Below, in pieces: positions 23,651-35,483 of a stretch of DNA of 64,000 bases (positions are counted from its first letter, which is position 1; each line of letters starts with the position of its first letter). This DNA is from Leptodontidium sp. MPI-SDFR-AT-0119 (taxonomy: Eukaryota; Ascomycota; Leotiomycetes; Helotiales; Leptodontidiaceae): positions 930,001 through 994,000 of the forward strand of contig JAHLEZ010000017.1 of assembly GCA_020726505.1 (NCBI GenBank), written 5' to 3'. The position numbers and the translations under genes are program-made. The notes under the pieces are model-generated. The model worked only from the letters and a program-made list of their open reading frames with translations, did no database searches and was not told the origin of the DNA.

Positions 23651-24507
23651 TAAGGAGGAAAAGCTCATCCCTGTTGCGGATTGTAACTTGGGACAATTTC
23701 TTGCAAACAGTATAGGGCCAAGTCAAGATGCTGTACAGAGACGAATTTTGATACTTCCTGACGTGATAGGATGTCTAGCTAGCGGATTGAGTTGGGCGGG
23801 TGGGAAGAACATTCGTCACAACGACCTCAAGCCAAACAATATCCTGGTACTGGACAATAAAGCCCTGATATCAGACTTCGGCCTTGCTACAGAGTTCGAT
23901 CATGACAGCAGTAAGAACCAAAATCCCAACCCCTCATCATTAAGCAATAGTATGTTGCTAACTTCCCTCGGAAAGGTATTATGGACAACACTGGCATAGT
24001 CAACTAACTTGTAAGTTCTCTGTTACATAGGTTTCCCAGTTGTGTTATGCTCTCGCGATAAGCAATAAGTAAGTAGTATCAGTCGCCAGAACATGAGACG
24101 GGCGAAAAACCAAACAGAAAATCGGACATTTTCACACTCGGATTTATCTTTCTAGACATGTATACGGCCATGTCCCAGGCTAGAGGAGATGCAATAGGTC
24201 TAACTTTCTGCCTCAACTTCCAGCTGTGCACCGCCGGCTTGACTCGTTGAGCTACGGGAGAGCGCCTTCAGAGCAAGAATTCCAGGCAACTCTGAAGCAG
24301 ATATTCAGCGAGCAGAAGGATGGGTCTTCTGCTGTAGAGGTTTGGAAATGTGCTCTCGCTAGTTGCACCGGCGATGGAATATGTTTCTGCGGGGAATGTT
24401 GCTTGAATGTTGACCACGACCAGTGGAGTAGGGTCTCGAGGAGGGAGCCACTCACTGAGGGACGCAGTAGAATTGTCCATGGATCTTGTTTTTTTCTTTT
24501 CTTTCTC
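23651..24507 (+). pseudogene. Second protein kinase relic, divergent from the first
   Basis: The frame starts abruptly after a TAA with KLIPVADCNLGQFLANS (subdomain V-like), followed by VIGCLASGLSW, the catalytic loop IRHNDLKPNNILV and ISDFGLATEF. A canonical-looking intron follows at about 23911. Later pieces in other frames are KSDIFTLGFIFLDMYTAM (subdomain IX) and RPSx-equivalent sequence ending VEVWKCALASCTGDG. The N-terminal lobe with the ATP-binding Lys is missing. HND and DFG are intact, so the core was probably catalytic before truncation. The family resemblance to the minus-strand relic suggests an inverted duplication or paired genes. Confidence 0.7.
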
Positions 24508-25301
24508 TGACTTTTCGGACGTCTTATTATGTGCGTATAGGCCTTGCGGAACAGTACAGTCCTCACGCGGCTTGCCGTGCTTGGTGCTCTCAGGAATGGA
24601 AACTTGCGCCCGCTTGTCACTCGTCAAACTCGAGAATCTGCTTCTATTTGCACCATCTGAATCCAACTCAAAACGAATCCGATAAGGAAGGATGCCTGGA
24701 GGTAGAGGGGATACTGCGAGTAGGGTAGGTATCGATAGAGGAGGTAAGGGAGAGTAGAACGCGATAGTACCTATTGAAGCGAAATTACAAAATTCGACGC
24801 GTGAATCCATCGGCACACCGATAAACGGATTTGCTAGATATCCTCTTGCCACGTACTCACAAAGAAAAGGATATATCAAACTTGAAGTTTGAAGTGAGGT
24901 TTTTCATTCGAAGGAAGTTCAAGTCAGTCGAGGCCGAATCCAGTTTAGCTCCCTTCTCAAGCGACTTCGATCAGATTCGCGCGGGGTGGAGTGGTGGCTA
25001 GTGGAATTAAATCTGCTGGCTCGGCCATACCAAAAGCTCCCCCCGGACAAGCTTCATCTTCTCGACAACGCAGTCCGCACCTCTCCCCAACTGCCCTGCC
25101 CAACGACGCGCGACTCCCCCAGAGGCTACATGTCCAGCTCGTTGGTCCATGTTAATCTTGGGGACGTCTCTCGGACCAAGTAACGAAAAGCAAAGCAAAG
25201 CAAAGCAGAGCAACGCAGAAGCAGCACGGCACCGCATCGGCCCAGCAGAGATCCACTGTTGATTGACTGACTACCTACCTCGACTTCCACCGCCTACAGC
25301 C
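24508..25301. other. Intergenic, upstream of the BTB-like gene
   Basis: No gene recognised. A minus-strand frame at 24268-24879 has no domain and mostly mirrors the kinase relic. An AAAGC tract lies at 25187-25206, just before the start. Confidence 0.5.
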
Positions 25302-27575
25302 ATGGCACCAGCCACCGCCGCAAAGTCTCTCCAGCAGATCCAGAATCGACCTCGTACCAGAATGGTCGTGCCTGTGATCCCATTGCCGTATGTCCAGAAG
25401 CGTCAACAGCAAGAGGCCGCTCGCACCAAGGCAAAGCAAGAAGCTGCGACTCCTCCATCCGTGGTTGAAGTTCTGCGCTCTCCTACACCACCGCTGCCTG
25501 CGGTCGAAGAGATCACTCCACCTATCGCCAATGGCTCTTCTGATGGTCAGGTCTCGGAGAAGGCAGAGGAGGCCACCGAGCCAGCTTCGCCTTCGGTACC
25601 AGATATCCCTTTAGTGGCTGTTGTAGAGGAGGAAGCTGCCGTGGAAGAGTCAGAGGTATCTGTTCAAGAGGAAGCACATGGTAAGCAACCAGCAGACACT
25701 CTCCACTTCCAGTCAAGAACGCAGCTAACTCGGCATGCAGAAGAGACGCAGGAAACGCCAAAGTCAGCTCCATCCGACGGGCAATCCTCTGCATCTCGTT
25801 CGACGTACCAAATGCCTCCTGCCTTCATCCCCGCCCAAAGCCAAATCAACGGCCACACGACTTCTCCCAATACTGTATTCAATGGTCAGCATTCGGTGCA
25901 CCACCCACACCCCAGCGTTGGCAATGTTATATTTGGAGGGTTCCCGGAATCTGAAAGGTCGTCCCCCGCACCTCCTTCGTTCACGAATAATCCTCCACGA
26001 TACGATTACCCGCAAAACCATGCTCCCAGTGGATATGTCCCCCCTCACTCGCAGCCCCCGCCCAATGGTTACAATCCTGCCAATACCTACCAGATGGCCC
26101 CTCAGTTTCCCCCTGGATTCTACCCACGCCAAGAGCACTATGATAATCATGCCAGGCGACAAATGGTTTCGTTTGGTCCACCTGAAGGATACTCCCCCAG
26201 CGCCACTCCTGTTACAGCCGATCCACGTATGAACTTGAATCCTTCTACGCCACACAGCTATCATGGTTCTCAGTCTTCCGTTGCCAATGATCCAGACGCT
26301 CCAGCTTTCTACAGCCAGTATCCCACTGCGGTCATCTCTAACGGAAGCAATGGCCATATTGATCAGGTTCGTCTCTACCAAGCTCTACCAAAGGCTATCG
26401 GTACCCATGCCGTAGGTCCGGCGCCAGGGGTTTTTGTGCCACCGGGACTGTCCTCTATGGATCAGTTCGATGGCCTTCTATACTATCTACAGCAGCAATT
26501 CGCCGACCCAACCTTCGCGGACTATACCCTTGAACTGCGCTACTCCGACGACCGAGCCGAGCCTGTTCGTATTCCTGGCCATAACTTGTTGTTCGCCCGA
26601 AGTCTGACATTGAAGAATCTCATGACTGCCCAAGCCCGCCAGAGCAACAATGATGGTCAGACAGTACCAACTCTCTTGATCGAATCAAGCGATCGTTTCT
26701 TGTGCTCAGACGGTTTCTGGCTGGCTGCTCACAGACTGTATGGAGCTCCGCTGATGGAAGTTGGTATGCACGGAGGCGCGACTATGGTGGCAAATGCAGA
26801 GTCTGTCGGCCCACCTGCCGCTCGGTTTGATCTTGCGCTTGGCTATGCAGCAGCTGGCAAATTGCTGGATATCCCACCAGTCGTCACCCGTGGCATGGAA
26901 GTCGCAAGCCAGCTGCTCAGTTGGAATACTATTGAGAAAGCTTTCGACTTTGCGCTTGACGGTGGCCTTGATGCTCAGTGGTTTGCTGGACCTCCTGGAC
27001 TTCGTGCCGCTTCTCATCACAGAGTTCCTACGTATAGTCCAATGTCCAACATCCTTATCCACCACTCCCTGCAGTTCATCATCTCGAATTTCCCTGCAGG
27101 ATTCGTTCTTGATCCCACTGTTGGAGAGCCAACCCACAACCGTCGACTGCCAACCATCCCTCAAGCCGGCCACAATCCCCGCCTCAGCGCTATCAAGTTT
27201 GGAGATCATCCTTCTGAAGACAGTTCACGTACGGTTGCCGAGAACCCTGCCACGGCTACGCTCTCCAAGCTCTTGCTCAATCTGCCATGGGATCTCCTGA
27301 AGTACATTCTCGATTCTCCGCGTCTTGGTAACGTTCAGGGCTGGGCAACCACAGTCCTTCGCCAGAGCACCATGAACGCCGTCATCGAGGAACGAGAAAA
27401 GCGCCGTATTAAAGTCCTGGAAACCCCGCACGTCTCCAACGAGGAACGCAAAGCAAACGGCAAGGACTGGGAAGTCGTAGGCTGGATGGAAAAGGTCGAC
27501 AAGTCACTCGCCAAGGACTCCGTTCCCACTATCACCCGAAGCTGGGTCGACTTCACCCTCCTCAGTCTCGATTAG
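25302..27575 (+). CDS. BTB/POZ-like domain protein with proline-rich N-terminus
   Basis: ATG 25302 opens MAPATAAKSLQQIQNR and the frame is open to 27575 (757 residues unspliced). Residues about 110-370 are rich in Pro, Gln and Ser. From about residue 395 a BTB-like fold is visible: LQQQFADPTFADYTLEL, VRIPGHNLLFARS and a later FLCSDGFWLAAHRLYGAPLM, the usual landmarks of fungal BTB proteins. The C-terminal 270 residues are helical and unrecognised. Bases 25681-25740 form a perfect 60-nt intron (GTAAGC, GCTAAC, CATGCAG) with no stop and a length divisible by three, so spliced and unspliced forms (737 and 757 residues) are both readable. A role in protein-protein contact is inferred. Confidence 0.85.
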   Translation: MAPATAAKSLQQIQNRPRTRMVVPVIPLPYVQKRQQQEAARTKAKQEAATPPSVVEVLRSPTPPLPAVEEITPPIANGSSDGQVSEKAEEATEPASPSVPDIPLVAVVEEEAAVEESEVSVQEEAHGKQPADTLHFQSRTQLTRHAEETQETPKSAPSDGQSSASRSTYQMPPAFIPAQSQINGHTTSPNTVFNGQHSVHHPHPSVGNVIFGGFPESERSSPAPPSFTNNPPRYDYPQNHAPSGYVPPHSQPPPNGYNPANTYQMAPQFPPGFYPRQEHYDNHARRQMVSFGPPEGYSPSATPVTADPRMNLNPSTPHSYHGSQSSVANDPDAPAFYSQYPTAVISNGSNGHIDQVRLYQALPKAIGTHAVGPAPGVFVPPGLSSMDQFDGLLYYLQQQFADPTFADYTLELRYSDDRAEPVRIPGHNLLFARSLTLKNLMTAQARQSNNDGQTVPTLLIESSDRFLCSDGFWLAAHRLYGAPLMEVGMHGGATMVANAESVGPPAARFDLALGYAAAGKLLDIPPVVTRGMEVASQLLSWNTIEKAFDFALDGGLDAQWFAGPPGLRAASHHRVPTYSPMSNILIHHSLQFIISNFPAGFVLDPTVGEPTHNRRLPTIPQAGHNPRLSAIKFGDHPSEDSSRTVAENPATATLSKLLLNLPWDLLKYILDSPRLGNVQGWATTVLRQSTMNAVIEEREKRRIKVLETPHVSNEERKANGKDWEVVGWMEKVDKSLAKDSVPTITRSWVDFTLLSLD

Positions 27576-29022
27576 AGAAAACCTTTCGCATTTTACGGCC
27601 GAATGAATATTAACGACCTGGGCGGGGGGCTCATTTTGCCATTGTTTGATCATGGGCGCATTGGCGTTGCCTAGGGATCGATTGGTCGATTGATCGATCG
27701 TAAACATACGAACGCGTCTTTTCCGAACGAATCACTAAAAGTCTGGCAAGGATTTTTCTTGCCTTCGCGAATAAAAATGGGGGGTTAGTTAGTCAGTAGT
27801 CAGCAGCATGCGAGCAGCTTTGCTTTAGGGATTGATTGATCAAACTGCTTGATTTTTCCACACTCATCCTCGTCTTTTTCTGGCTTGCTGCTGCATTGCC
27901 TGCGATTGATATGCCGGGCTTTGCTTAGTCTACTTTCTGGACGACGGAGATGAAGGGTGGGATGGGAGCGAGGGATGGTGAGGGACGGAGTGAGGATCAA
28001 AAAGGATACGGATGAAATGTGGCATTAAGGACTATGCTGGCGTGCTACATGGGCGGAAAGGAATGGAGGGGTGGGTGGGTGCTTGGTGTGGCACAGCCAT
28101 CTCGTCCTGTAGTGTGCACAGATCATATACCTAGCTAGCTGAAGTGGAGTGGAGTGGAGTGGTAGCATTGAATACATGCGAGCCTTTCTATGAATTACCG
28201 AACGGATGAACTGAGGCTGGCCTCTGCATTGTGATGTACGTGATATACTGTAGAATGACAGGCCCGAGTCTAGGCATGTCAGCGTGACTTACTGGCCGGC
28301 AAAAACAAGATACTTGTAGGTTGACGAGGACGAAGCACTTAGCACTTACCTCCCATTTTCTTTCACATTCCTAAACAACATAAGAACGTCAACAGGCACG
28401 GCCATGGGGTAGCATAATTCATCCACCTTTACCCATGAAATGTCTAATCCAGCTGGCTCCCATTCCATGGACCATACTAACGTACTGACTGGGCGTGTCA
28501 CAATATGAGAGAGCCGAAGACGAGTTCAATGTTATCATACAGATATTTACTGCGCTGTGTGTGTAATATTGGCCCCCAGTGTCTCTATCTTTATGGATAT
28601 GTTCAGGAGACTCAGGGAGCAGGCAAATTTATAACTATATTTCTGATCCTTCTGGTTCTCGGTTGCGGTCGAGGACAATACTTTAAGCGAGCCACCCCTG
28701 AGTGAGTGGTGAGTGAGTTCAACGAGGAAGCGAGGCAGACTGTGGCGTCATTCATATTGGCTAGTAAGGGAGAAAAGTGCCACTATTCTCGGTTTGAGGG
28801 AGAGGTTTTTGGAAGTCTTGAAGGATATTGAAACTAAACCCAGATCGTTCAAAGCAAGGAGTCGTCACCTGTCATGTTTCCATATCAAGACATTTATTCA
28901 TTGAACTCAACCACACAGATGCAATTTCAGCCCGCCATTCCTGTCATCTTAATCTGTTCTCAACAACCACCACCGCCACTGCTCTCTCGCTCAGTGAAAA
29001 ACCCCCTACATAGGTACCCACC
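27576..29022. other. Intergenic between convergent genes
   Basis: Shared 3' flank. It contains (AGTGG)4 at 28143-28162 and no convincing coding signal. Confidence 0.6.
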
Positions 29023-31045
29023 CTAAACCCTCGAAACGCCCACATCCTCCGAATGCACAATCGCTTGCTTAGTAGGATCCATATCCTCCTGATGGATCTG
29101 CTTCTCCACCGCTACAACAGCCTGTTCCGCCAACGCCTTATCTTCAAACAAGAACGCCAGCTCCTCGAGCGTGCGTCCGCTCGTCTCGGGATACATGAAA
29201 TAGATGAACAGGAACTCGAACGCAATCCACCCGCAGTAGATGGCAAGGTATTTCCAATCAATCGCTTTCAACGCCACGGGGTTTACGTTGTTGGAGAAGA
29301 AACCGCCGATCTTGCCGAAGATTTGCTCGATTCCTATGCCGCGTGTGCGCACTGAGTAGGGGAAGAGTTCGATGAGGTAGGCTAGAAGAAGGGAGGGTAT
29401 GTTAGTTTTCTTCCTTCATTTCCTTTTCGATTTCCATCTCGACTTCATACTTGAATATAGGAGAGAATACGTACTGTAAGTCAGAGCATTATTTCCAATA
29501 CTGTAACATGGAGCATACGCAAAGTAAAAGAACAGCGCCGCAATCCCCGCAGCCTTATTCCTCGTCCCTGCATCCTTCGCCTTCCTCAACTGCTGGAATG
29601 AGATCGTCATCGACGTGAACACGATACACATACTGGCGGCACTCAGCATGAACATATGTCTTCTCTTGAACCGCGCTACGGCGAACGCAGCTATCGTAGC
29701 AACGAGAAGACTCCAGCACGCATTGGCTAGATTAATCCGCGTCTTGGCGTAGCTGGACGTATACCCCATCATGCTGTATAGCAGACTTTGGTAGTAAGAT
29801 AACAGCGAGTTTCCAGACATCTGAGTGAAGAGTCCCAAAAAGGCGGAGATAAGAACACGACGACGCATACCCGATGTGCGTACCATGTCCAGCCAGGATT
29901 GCTTGCTGTTTCCAATCTCGATCTGGATCGTTTCTTTGATCTGGGCGATTTCAGCTTTCACGAGCACGGAGGAGGAGTCGCCTTCAGCGTGGTATTTGAT
30001 GAGAATTGCGTGGGCTTCATCGTAGCGGTCGCGGCTGATGAGCCATCTGGGGGATTCGGGGAGGAGGCTATTGGAGTGTTAGTCCAATGACAAGTGAATT
30101 ATCTTGGGGATCCTGTCCTCAATGGCTCTTCTTGGAGAAAGAAAACTTACAAGACAAATGCAATCTGCAAGAATGAAGGACACATCTGCAACAGAGAAGG
30201 AAGACGCCAACTCCAATTACTTGGGATATCAGTAGTACCGAGCGCAATAGCAGCAGCGGTGATCTGGCCGATGAAGTATGAGGCGTTGAACAGAGAAGTC
30301 AGAGTTGCTCTGTCCTTTGGATGGCCCAACTCTCCAATTAGAGACGATCCTGAGATAATAGCGAAGACGATGCCGAATCCCAGTGTCATACGGGAGAAGA
30401 TGTACATTCCAACTAGGTGCTGTTAGCTTGGTGTTTCGATTATGCAGCGAGCCTTGTAGAGGGAGGGAGCAAGAGGATTAACGAACGGTTTTGTGCGAAT
30501 CCCTGGATGAGTGCTCCTATGACCATGATGACCGATCCAAACATGATAGCCCATCTTCGACCGAAGCGTTGGTTGAACCATGGTGCGATGGGAACACCAA
30601 TGATAGATCCAAGTTGATAACAAGAGGAGACGAAACCGAGAAGACCGGCTGAGAGGATGGGTTTTCCCTTGTCGTCTTTGGCGCCATCACTGAAGTCTAT
30701 TCTAATCGTCAGCAAAAGTAAAAGTAAACATAGACTTCCAACTAGTCTCAAGATTTCCTATCCGGTAAAATAAAGTAACACGGACAGGGAGAGGATTGAA
30801 GACATGTAAGTTGACCTACACTTATTCCAAGGACCGGAGAATTGCAAGGTCCCGATGAGAGTAGAGTCGAAACCAGAAGTCATCTCCACACCCATGCAAC
30901 AGAGAAACAGGTAGATATACATGATTCTCAGATTCGGCTTCTTGTACCATTTCACGGGATCCTCGTTGGCGATCTGCGTAACGACGGGATCAGAGAATCC
31001 CAATGTCGCCTCCGACACCTTGGAGCCCTCAACGATGTGAACCAT
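29023..31045 (-). CDS. MFS sugar porter (hexose/disaccharide type)
   Basis: Five exons on the minus strand: 30822-31045, 30487-30701, 30151-30412, 29475-30067 and 29023-29381; phases agree and give 550 residues, normal for the family. Introns are 120, 74, 83 and 93 nt. Sugar-porter signatures are visible: GVEMTSGFDSTLIGTLQF in helix 1, the loop motif RFGRRW, PESPRWL after helix 6, LTYTYLIELFPYSVRTRGIG, and PETSGRTLEE after helix 12. Twelve membrane helices are expected in the plasma membrane, with proton-coupled uptake of a sugar. The sequence style is close to fungal lactose/hexose permease-like proteins, but the substrate cannot be read from it. The start was chosen as MVHIVEG; an in-frame extension upstream has no ATG. 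Confidence 0.92.
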
Positions 31046-33913
31046 CTTGACGGTTTGCTTCGCTTCAGTCTTTTGCTGAAGTATATTCTTCGCTAGTGTT
31101 GTGTCAAAGTCGAATTGGAGTAACACAAATCAAAGTATCACCGTCGGCCGGCTTTCCTGAATATGTACCGTACTGCTGTGTAAACCTTATCTCACCCAGA
31201 AGGACGGAGCTTGAGGATAAAGAGGAAAGGAAGAAGGGCAAGCTGCAAGTCAAAACAGCAGGGCATCACCAGACATATGTATGCTGGACCCTCCTCCTCA
31301 TCCTCCCCCCTCGTTCGTTCCTACTCTCAAAATACCCATGACTCCAACCACAACCCTAAACCCAAAACTCCAACCCAATCCAAAGCAATCCCAATAGCCG
31401 TAACCGTAGCCGGACCCATAGCCAGCCATCCAGCAACGAATCCATACACTTGTTGAGGCGATCATCAATCAATGACAGATTAGCCGGAGCTTTATTGTGA
31501 TCAGGCTAAATTGCCATGCACGCCCATCCATCTACCCACCCACGGAGCAGTATTATCATTCAAGCTTACTTTTTTTTTTATCCCCGACCACCACCCACCT
31601 GGGGTATGTCAACCTCTCCAATCCAATCCCACTCCTCCAAACCCCAGAATGCGGAGAAAAAAACCAACCACCCGACCCGCCAAGTTCGCCTCCTGCTCCT
31701 CCTTGTCGCCTTGTTGTCGTACAAGAATTGCTCGGCTACCACCGCCAAGACGGATGACCGACCGACTCGTCCGCCTAAAGGCCCGATCAAGGTGCAGGAG
31801 CGGGCCGTATTAGGTATCCCGGGTTGCATCGTGAGTGTCTTCCCAAGGAACTCTTGGGAAGGATTCAAGATTTTGGGCGTTTCTTATTCGGTGCTTCGTC
31901 TGTGATGGCATCGGCTCGGCTTCTCGGCGTGGCCGTGGCGAATCTTGTGTTGACGTTGAGGGAGAGTTGCTTGAACTGGCTTGATTGGGAGTGTTCTTTT
32001 GCCGTTTACGTTCTGAGTACGGGATGAAAGACTGTACTACTGTATGGTTATTTTGTGGAAGCCGCATCGCATGGATGCGTTCAACTTTCAAGGTGAGGTG
32101 AGGTGAGACACAATGCGGCGAAGACACTGCTTGTGGCAAGCCGAGATCAATCGATGCCATATCGTGTTGGATCGGATGAAAGGATACCACTCGAGGAGAA
32201 GATTCGAAGATTTCCAGAAACAGAAAATGAATCGTTCGAGAAGAGAAGTGTCTCACTGTTTCGGTAAACAAGACCTATCTATTCAGTTGAACCGCGTACG
32301 TACCGCTGAATTGGCATGGACGGAAGATAGGGAATATCGTCCTCCGAACCGGATAGTGGATAGAGAGCGAGTGGAGTTTGAATTTTTGAGCTCTGTTGGA
32401 TTGACTGAGTGAGTGAGGCATTTACTCTTGTCCTTATTCTCATTTTCTTATTGCCTTGCGTTGTGCTGTCTTAAGTGGAGATGATTCGAGTCAACCATCC
32501 CCTACCACTGACCTCTAACGAATTCTCCATTTCGACTCGCTTGGTAAACCTCAAAGTCTAAGATATTCTGCAGGTCCTAGCCTCCTCCTGCACGGGTGAT
32601 ATTAACCTGGAGTTTGTTGGTAACGGGAAGCTGTACCCACGAGGTCAAGGTCCGAGGAAGGCAGTCTGCAGGCAGCTGATCTCCTTTGCATTGTAAACGA
32701 AACGCCACATACTAATCAACTACCGTTGAGGAAGTCCAGAGGGGGTTCTTTGCGTTCTCACCCGCTCTAATGGATATTTCATTTCGATGGCAGGGCCCAG
32801 CTAAGCGGATATCAACCCAACCCAATACAATCCAATAAAACTCCCAAACAAACGTACAAATAATATTCTTGGGATACGAGGCAAAGCAGTGAAATAGCCA
32901 AAGTGGCAAGAAAAAGTATTAGACATTATTAAATCAATAAGTTTGCTTGTCGACATGCGTTCGGAGACTCCACAAAGTGTGGGGTGTAGGAAGGAAGATA
33001 TACTAATCGTTCGGCTCAGCTTACTTCGCTCTCACGATTAGCAAGCACACCGCCAAGGAGACGTGATTTCAAAGCAAAGTAACATTGAATAGATATCTAT
33101 TGAACCCCCCCTCTGGCTTACCGCGCTGGAGGACTTCAAACTTGAAGATGAAGCAGAAGTTCGCTGAGGCGGTCTTTGTTTACTCTTGACTGACTCTTGG
33201 TCAAGCCATTTGATTTCGGGGCCATCCATTAATACAATACAAGCCAGGAACGCGATTAAAACAAGCATGTTAGACAGTACCCACCCTCCCCGTTTGAGAA
33301 AAGAGAGATTAGCTTGTCCCTAAAAAAGAAGGACATGGATGAAAAGTTAAGCACCTTACATAAAGAAAGCTATTGGAGTAAGAGAGCAAGGTACGTTTGC
33401 CATTCAACGGGGAGCAAAAATAAAAAACATCAACCAATCCAACTACCCCTACCAATACCAAATATCACCAAACAAAGCAAAAGAAAATAAGTTATATACA
33501 AGACCTGATACACCTACCTCCCTGTCCGCCTGCCTACTCACTGACTGGGCATTCTGATATGGTATTTTTAGATTCAACTTCCCACTCAACTAGCTAACTA
33601 GCTACTGTAGTCTATAGCTAGGAACGCAACTTATCAAGGAAGCTCACAACTGAAACCATAACCGAAAGAAGAAGAAAAGCTCTACTCCCGCTGTTTTCCC
33701 AGGCTTCCCATCCCATACTGTACCATCCCAAGCCAAACTTCAAAGCATGAAAATGTAGGGAAGAAAGAAGTATACTCATAATGTTCATTCATCTCTGTTT
33801 CTCGGCCGTGAAAGAAACCCCATTTTCGCTTTTCGATATCTCATGCCCATAAACAAAGTGGAAAGAAGCCTACCAAGCCATTCAAGTCAACTCCACCTCT
33901 GTCCCTCTCCCGC
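31046..33913. other. Intergenic, 5' flank of the sugar porter
   Basis: About 2.9 kb. The first kilobase is pyrimidine-rich. (AGGTG)3 is at 32091. Overlapping frames at 31497-32271 have no domain. Nothing else recognised. Confidence 0.55.
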
Positions 33914-35483
33914 TCACAAACCAGCACTCCTAGCACTCTCCCCGACTTGCACTTCGCTCTCCTCACCTTCATCCTCCTCCTTCGCCCTCTCCCTGCCCCT
34001 TACACCACCCACACCCGCACCCCCACCAGCAGTAGCAAGACTCACACTTCCACCCCCGCCTCCACCATCCCTAGCACTAACACTAACACTCGCAGTCGTA
34101 CTAACACTCTCACTCCTAAACCTCGCCCCCTCACCGCCGACCACACTCCCCTCGGCATCACTCTGCCTCCTCCTCCTCAACGTCCTCTCCAACTCCCTAA
34201 TGCGCCTCTTCAACGCCTCATTCTCCCTCTTTACAGCATCCAACTCATGGCGATGGTACGCCGCCTCCTCATACCGTCCCGTGGTCTGCACACTCGTTAT
34301 ACTATCCGTCCGGAACATCTCCGACCCTCCCCCTCCTGGACCGCTAGCACTCGTCATAGCAAGACTGCTCGAGCTCGGATCACGGTGCGGGATTGGACGC
34401 TGCGTGTAGAAAGAGGGGAAGTTCTCGCCTGCTAGTGCTTGGTACGAGCCTGGATTCGAGAGGGCGGGGAGGGGGGAGGATGTACCGCTCCTTCCTGGAC
34501 CTGGGCCTACACCCGTAGAGGAGTTCTGGCGGCTTAGGGATGTGGATTGTGGGATTGCTGTGGTGCCTGTATGTGTAGTGGATGGGCCGCGGGTTCGGTC
34601 TGCGGTTGTGGAGGGGATGGAGGAGAGGGATGCGAGGGCTGAGGCGCTGCGTGAGGATGTTGCGGATGAGGAGCGGTGGTGTCGTCGTTGGGAGGGGATT
34701 GGGTGTGAGGGACCTGAGAGGAGGTGATTTGCGTTGTGGTCGTATGTATCTGGGAGGCCAGCGGATGTGGAGGAGGTGTTGGAGACGACTGAGGCGTTTT
34801 GGGCGGCGCGGAGCATGGAGAGTTCGCGGGTTAGACGGTTGACCTGTTGTTTGTTAGTATTTGTCTGCTTGTTGAATGGTACGGTATCGTATAGCAACAT
34901 AGATTTAATCGTATGGAATCCAACTCAAGATCTGAGTGCAATACCCAGATACAAGATCCAACAACATGCCTCGAAGTGGTATATCTTCAAAGCAAACTAG
35001 AACAGGGAAATCACTCACAACAGCCTCCTGTTCCTTCTCCAACTGCAAATGCAAATCCGCAGCCGTCAAAGGCCTAGGATGTCTCAACGGCCCAGGTCCA
35101 GTTCCTACACCCGTATTATCACCCACCATCGAACCCGTATTGGCCATTCCTGGGGAAGTTGTCATTGTCTGGCCTGAGCCTTGGTTAACGGTGCTTTGGT
35201 TCGAGGGGAGGATGTTTAGTGATGCGGCTGTAGAGGCGGAGGTCGAGGGTGTTGGCTGTGCGGGGGGAGAGACGTGTTGTTGGGTTTGGGAGGTGGTGGT
35301 AGATGTCGAGGCCGGCAGAGCAGATGGACCCCTCTGTAGCTGCTGTTGCTGCGACTGAGGCTGCGAATGCGACGTCCGTCGACTGGATGAAGCCGAAGTC
35401 GAAGCTGCGAGACTGAGACTGTGTCGAGGAGAGGAAGCTAGAGGGCGCGGCGAGGGAGGCACAGAGTTGAGATCTGGTGCCAT
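33914..35483 (-). CDS. Ser/Gln-rich protein with C-terminal coiled coil
   Basis: Exons 35019-35483 and 33914-34843 with a 175-nt intron at phase 0 give 464 residues. The protein opens MAPDLNSVPPSPRPLASS. Across the junction it reads PLTAADLHLQLEKEQEAV then VNRLTRELSMLRAAQ, a predicted amphipathic helix. The centre is Ser/Thr-rich. Near residue 370 a basic coiled coil begins (HELDAVKRENEALKRRI), shaped like a bZIP leucine-zipper region but without a recognisable basic DNA-contact motif. The tail is Gly/Glu-rich. I recognise it only as a conserved-looking ascomycete protein; dimerisation through the coiled coil is inferred. Confidence 0.82.

Noticed and set aside
24268..24879. 203-residue minus-strand frame
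   Set aside because: Mostly antiparallel to the second kinase relic; the unique part has no recognisable motif.
33843..34435. Ser/Leu/Pro-rich plus-strand frames
   Set aside because: Shadows of the Ser-rich coiled-coil gene on the minus strand.
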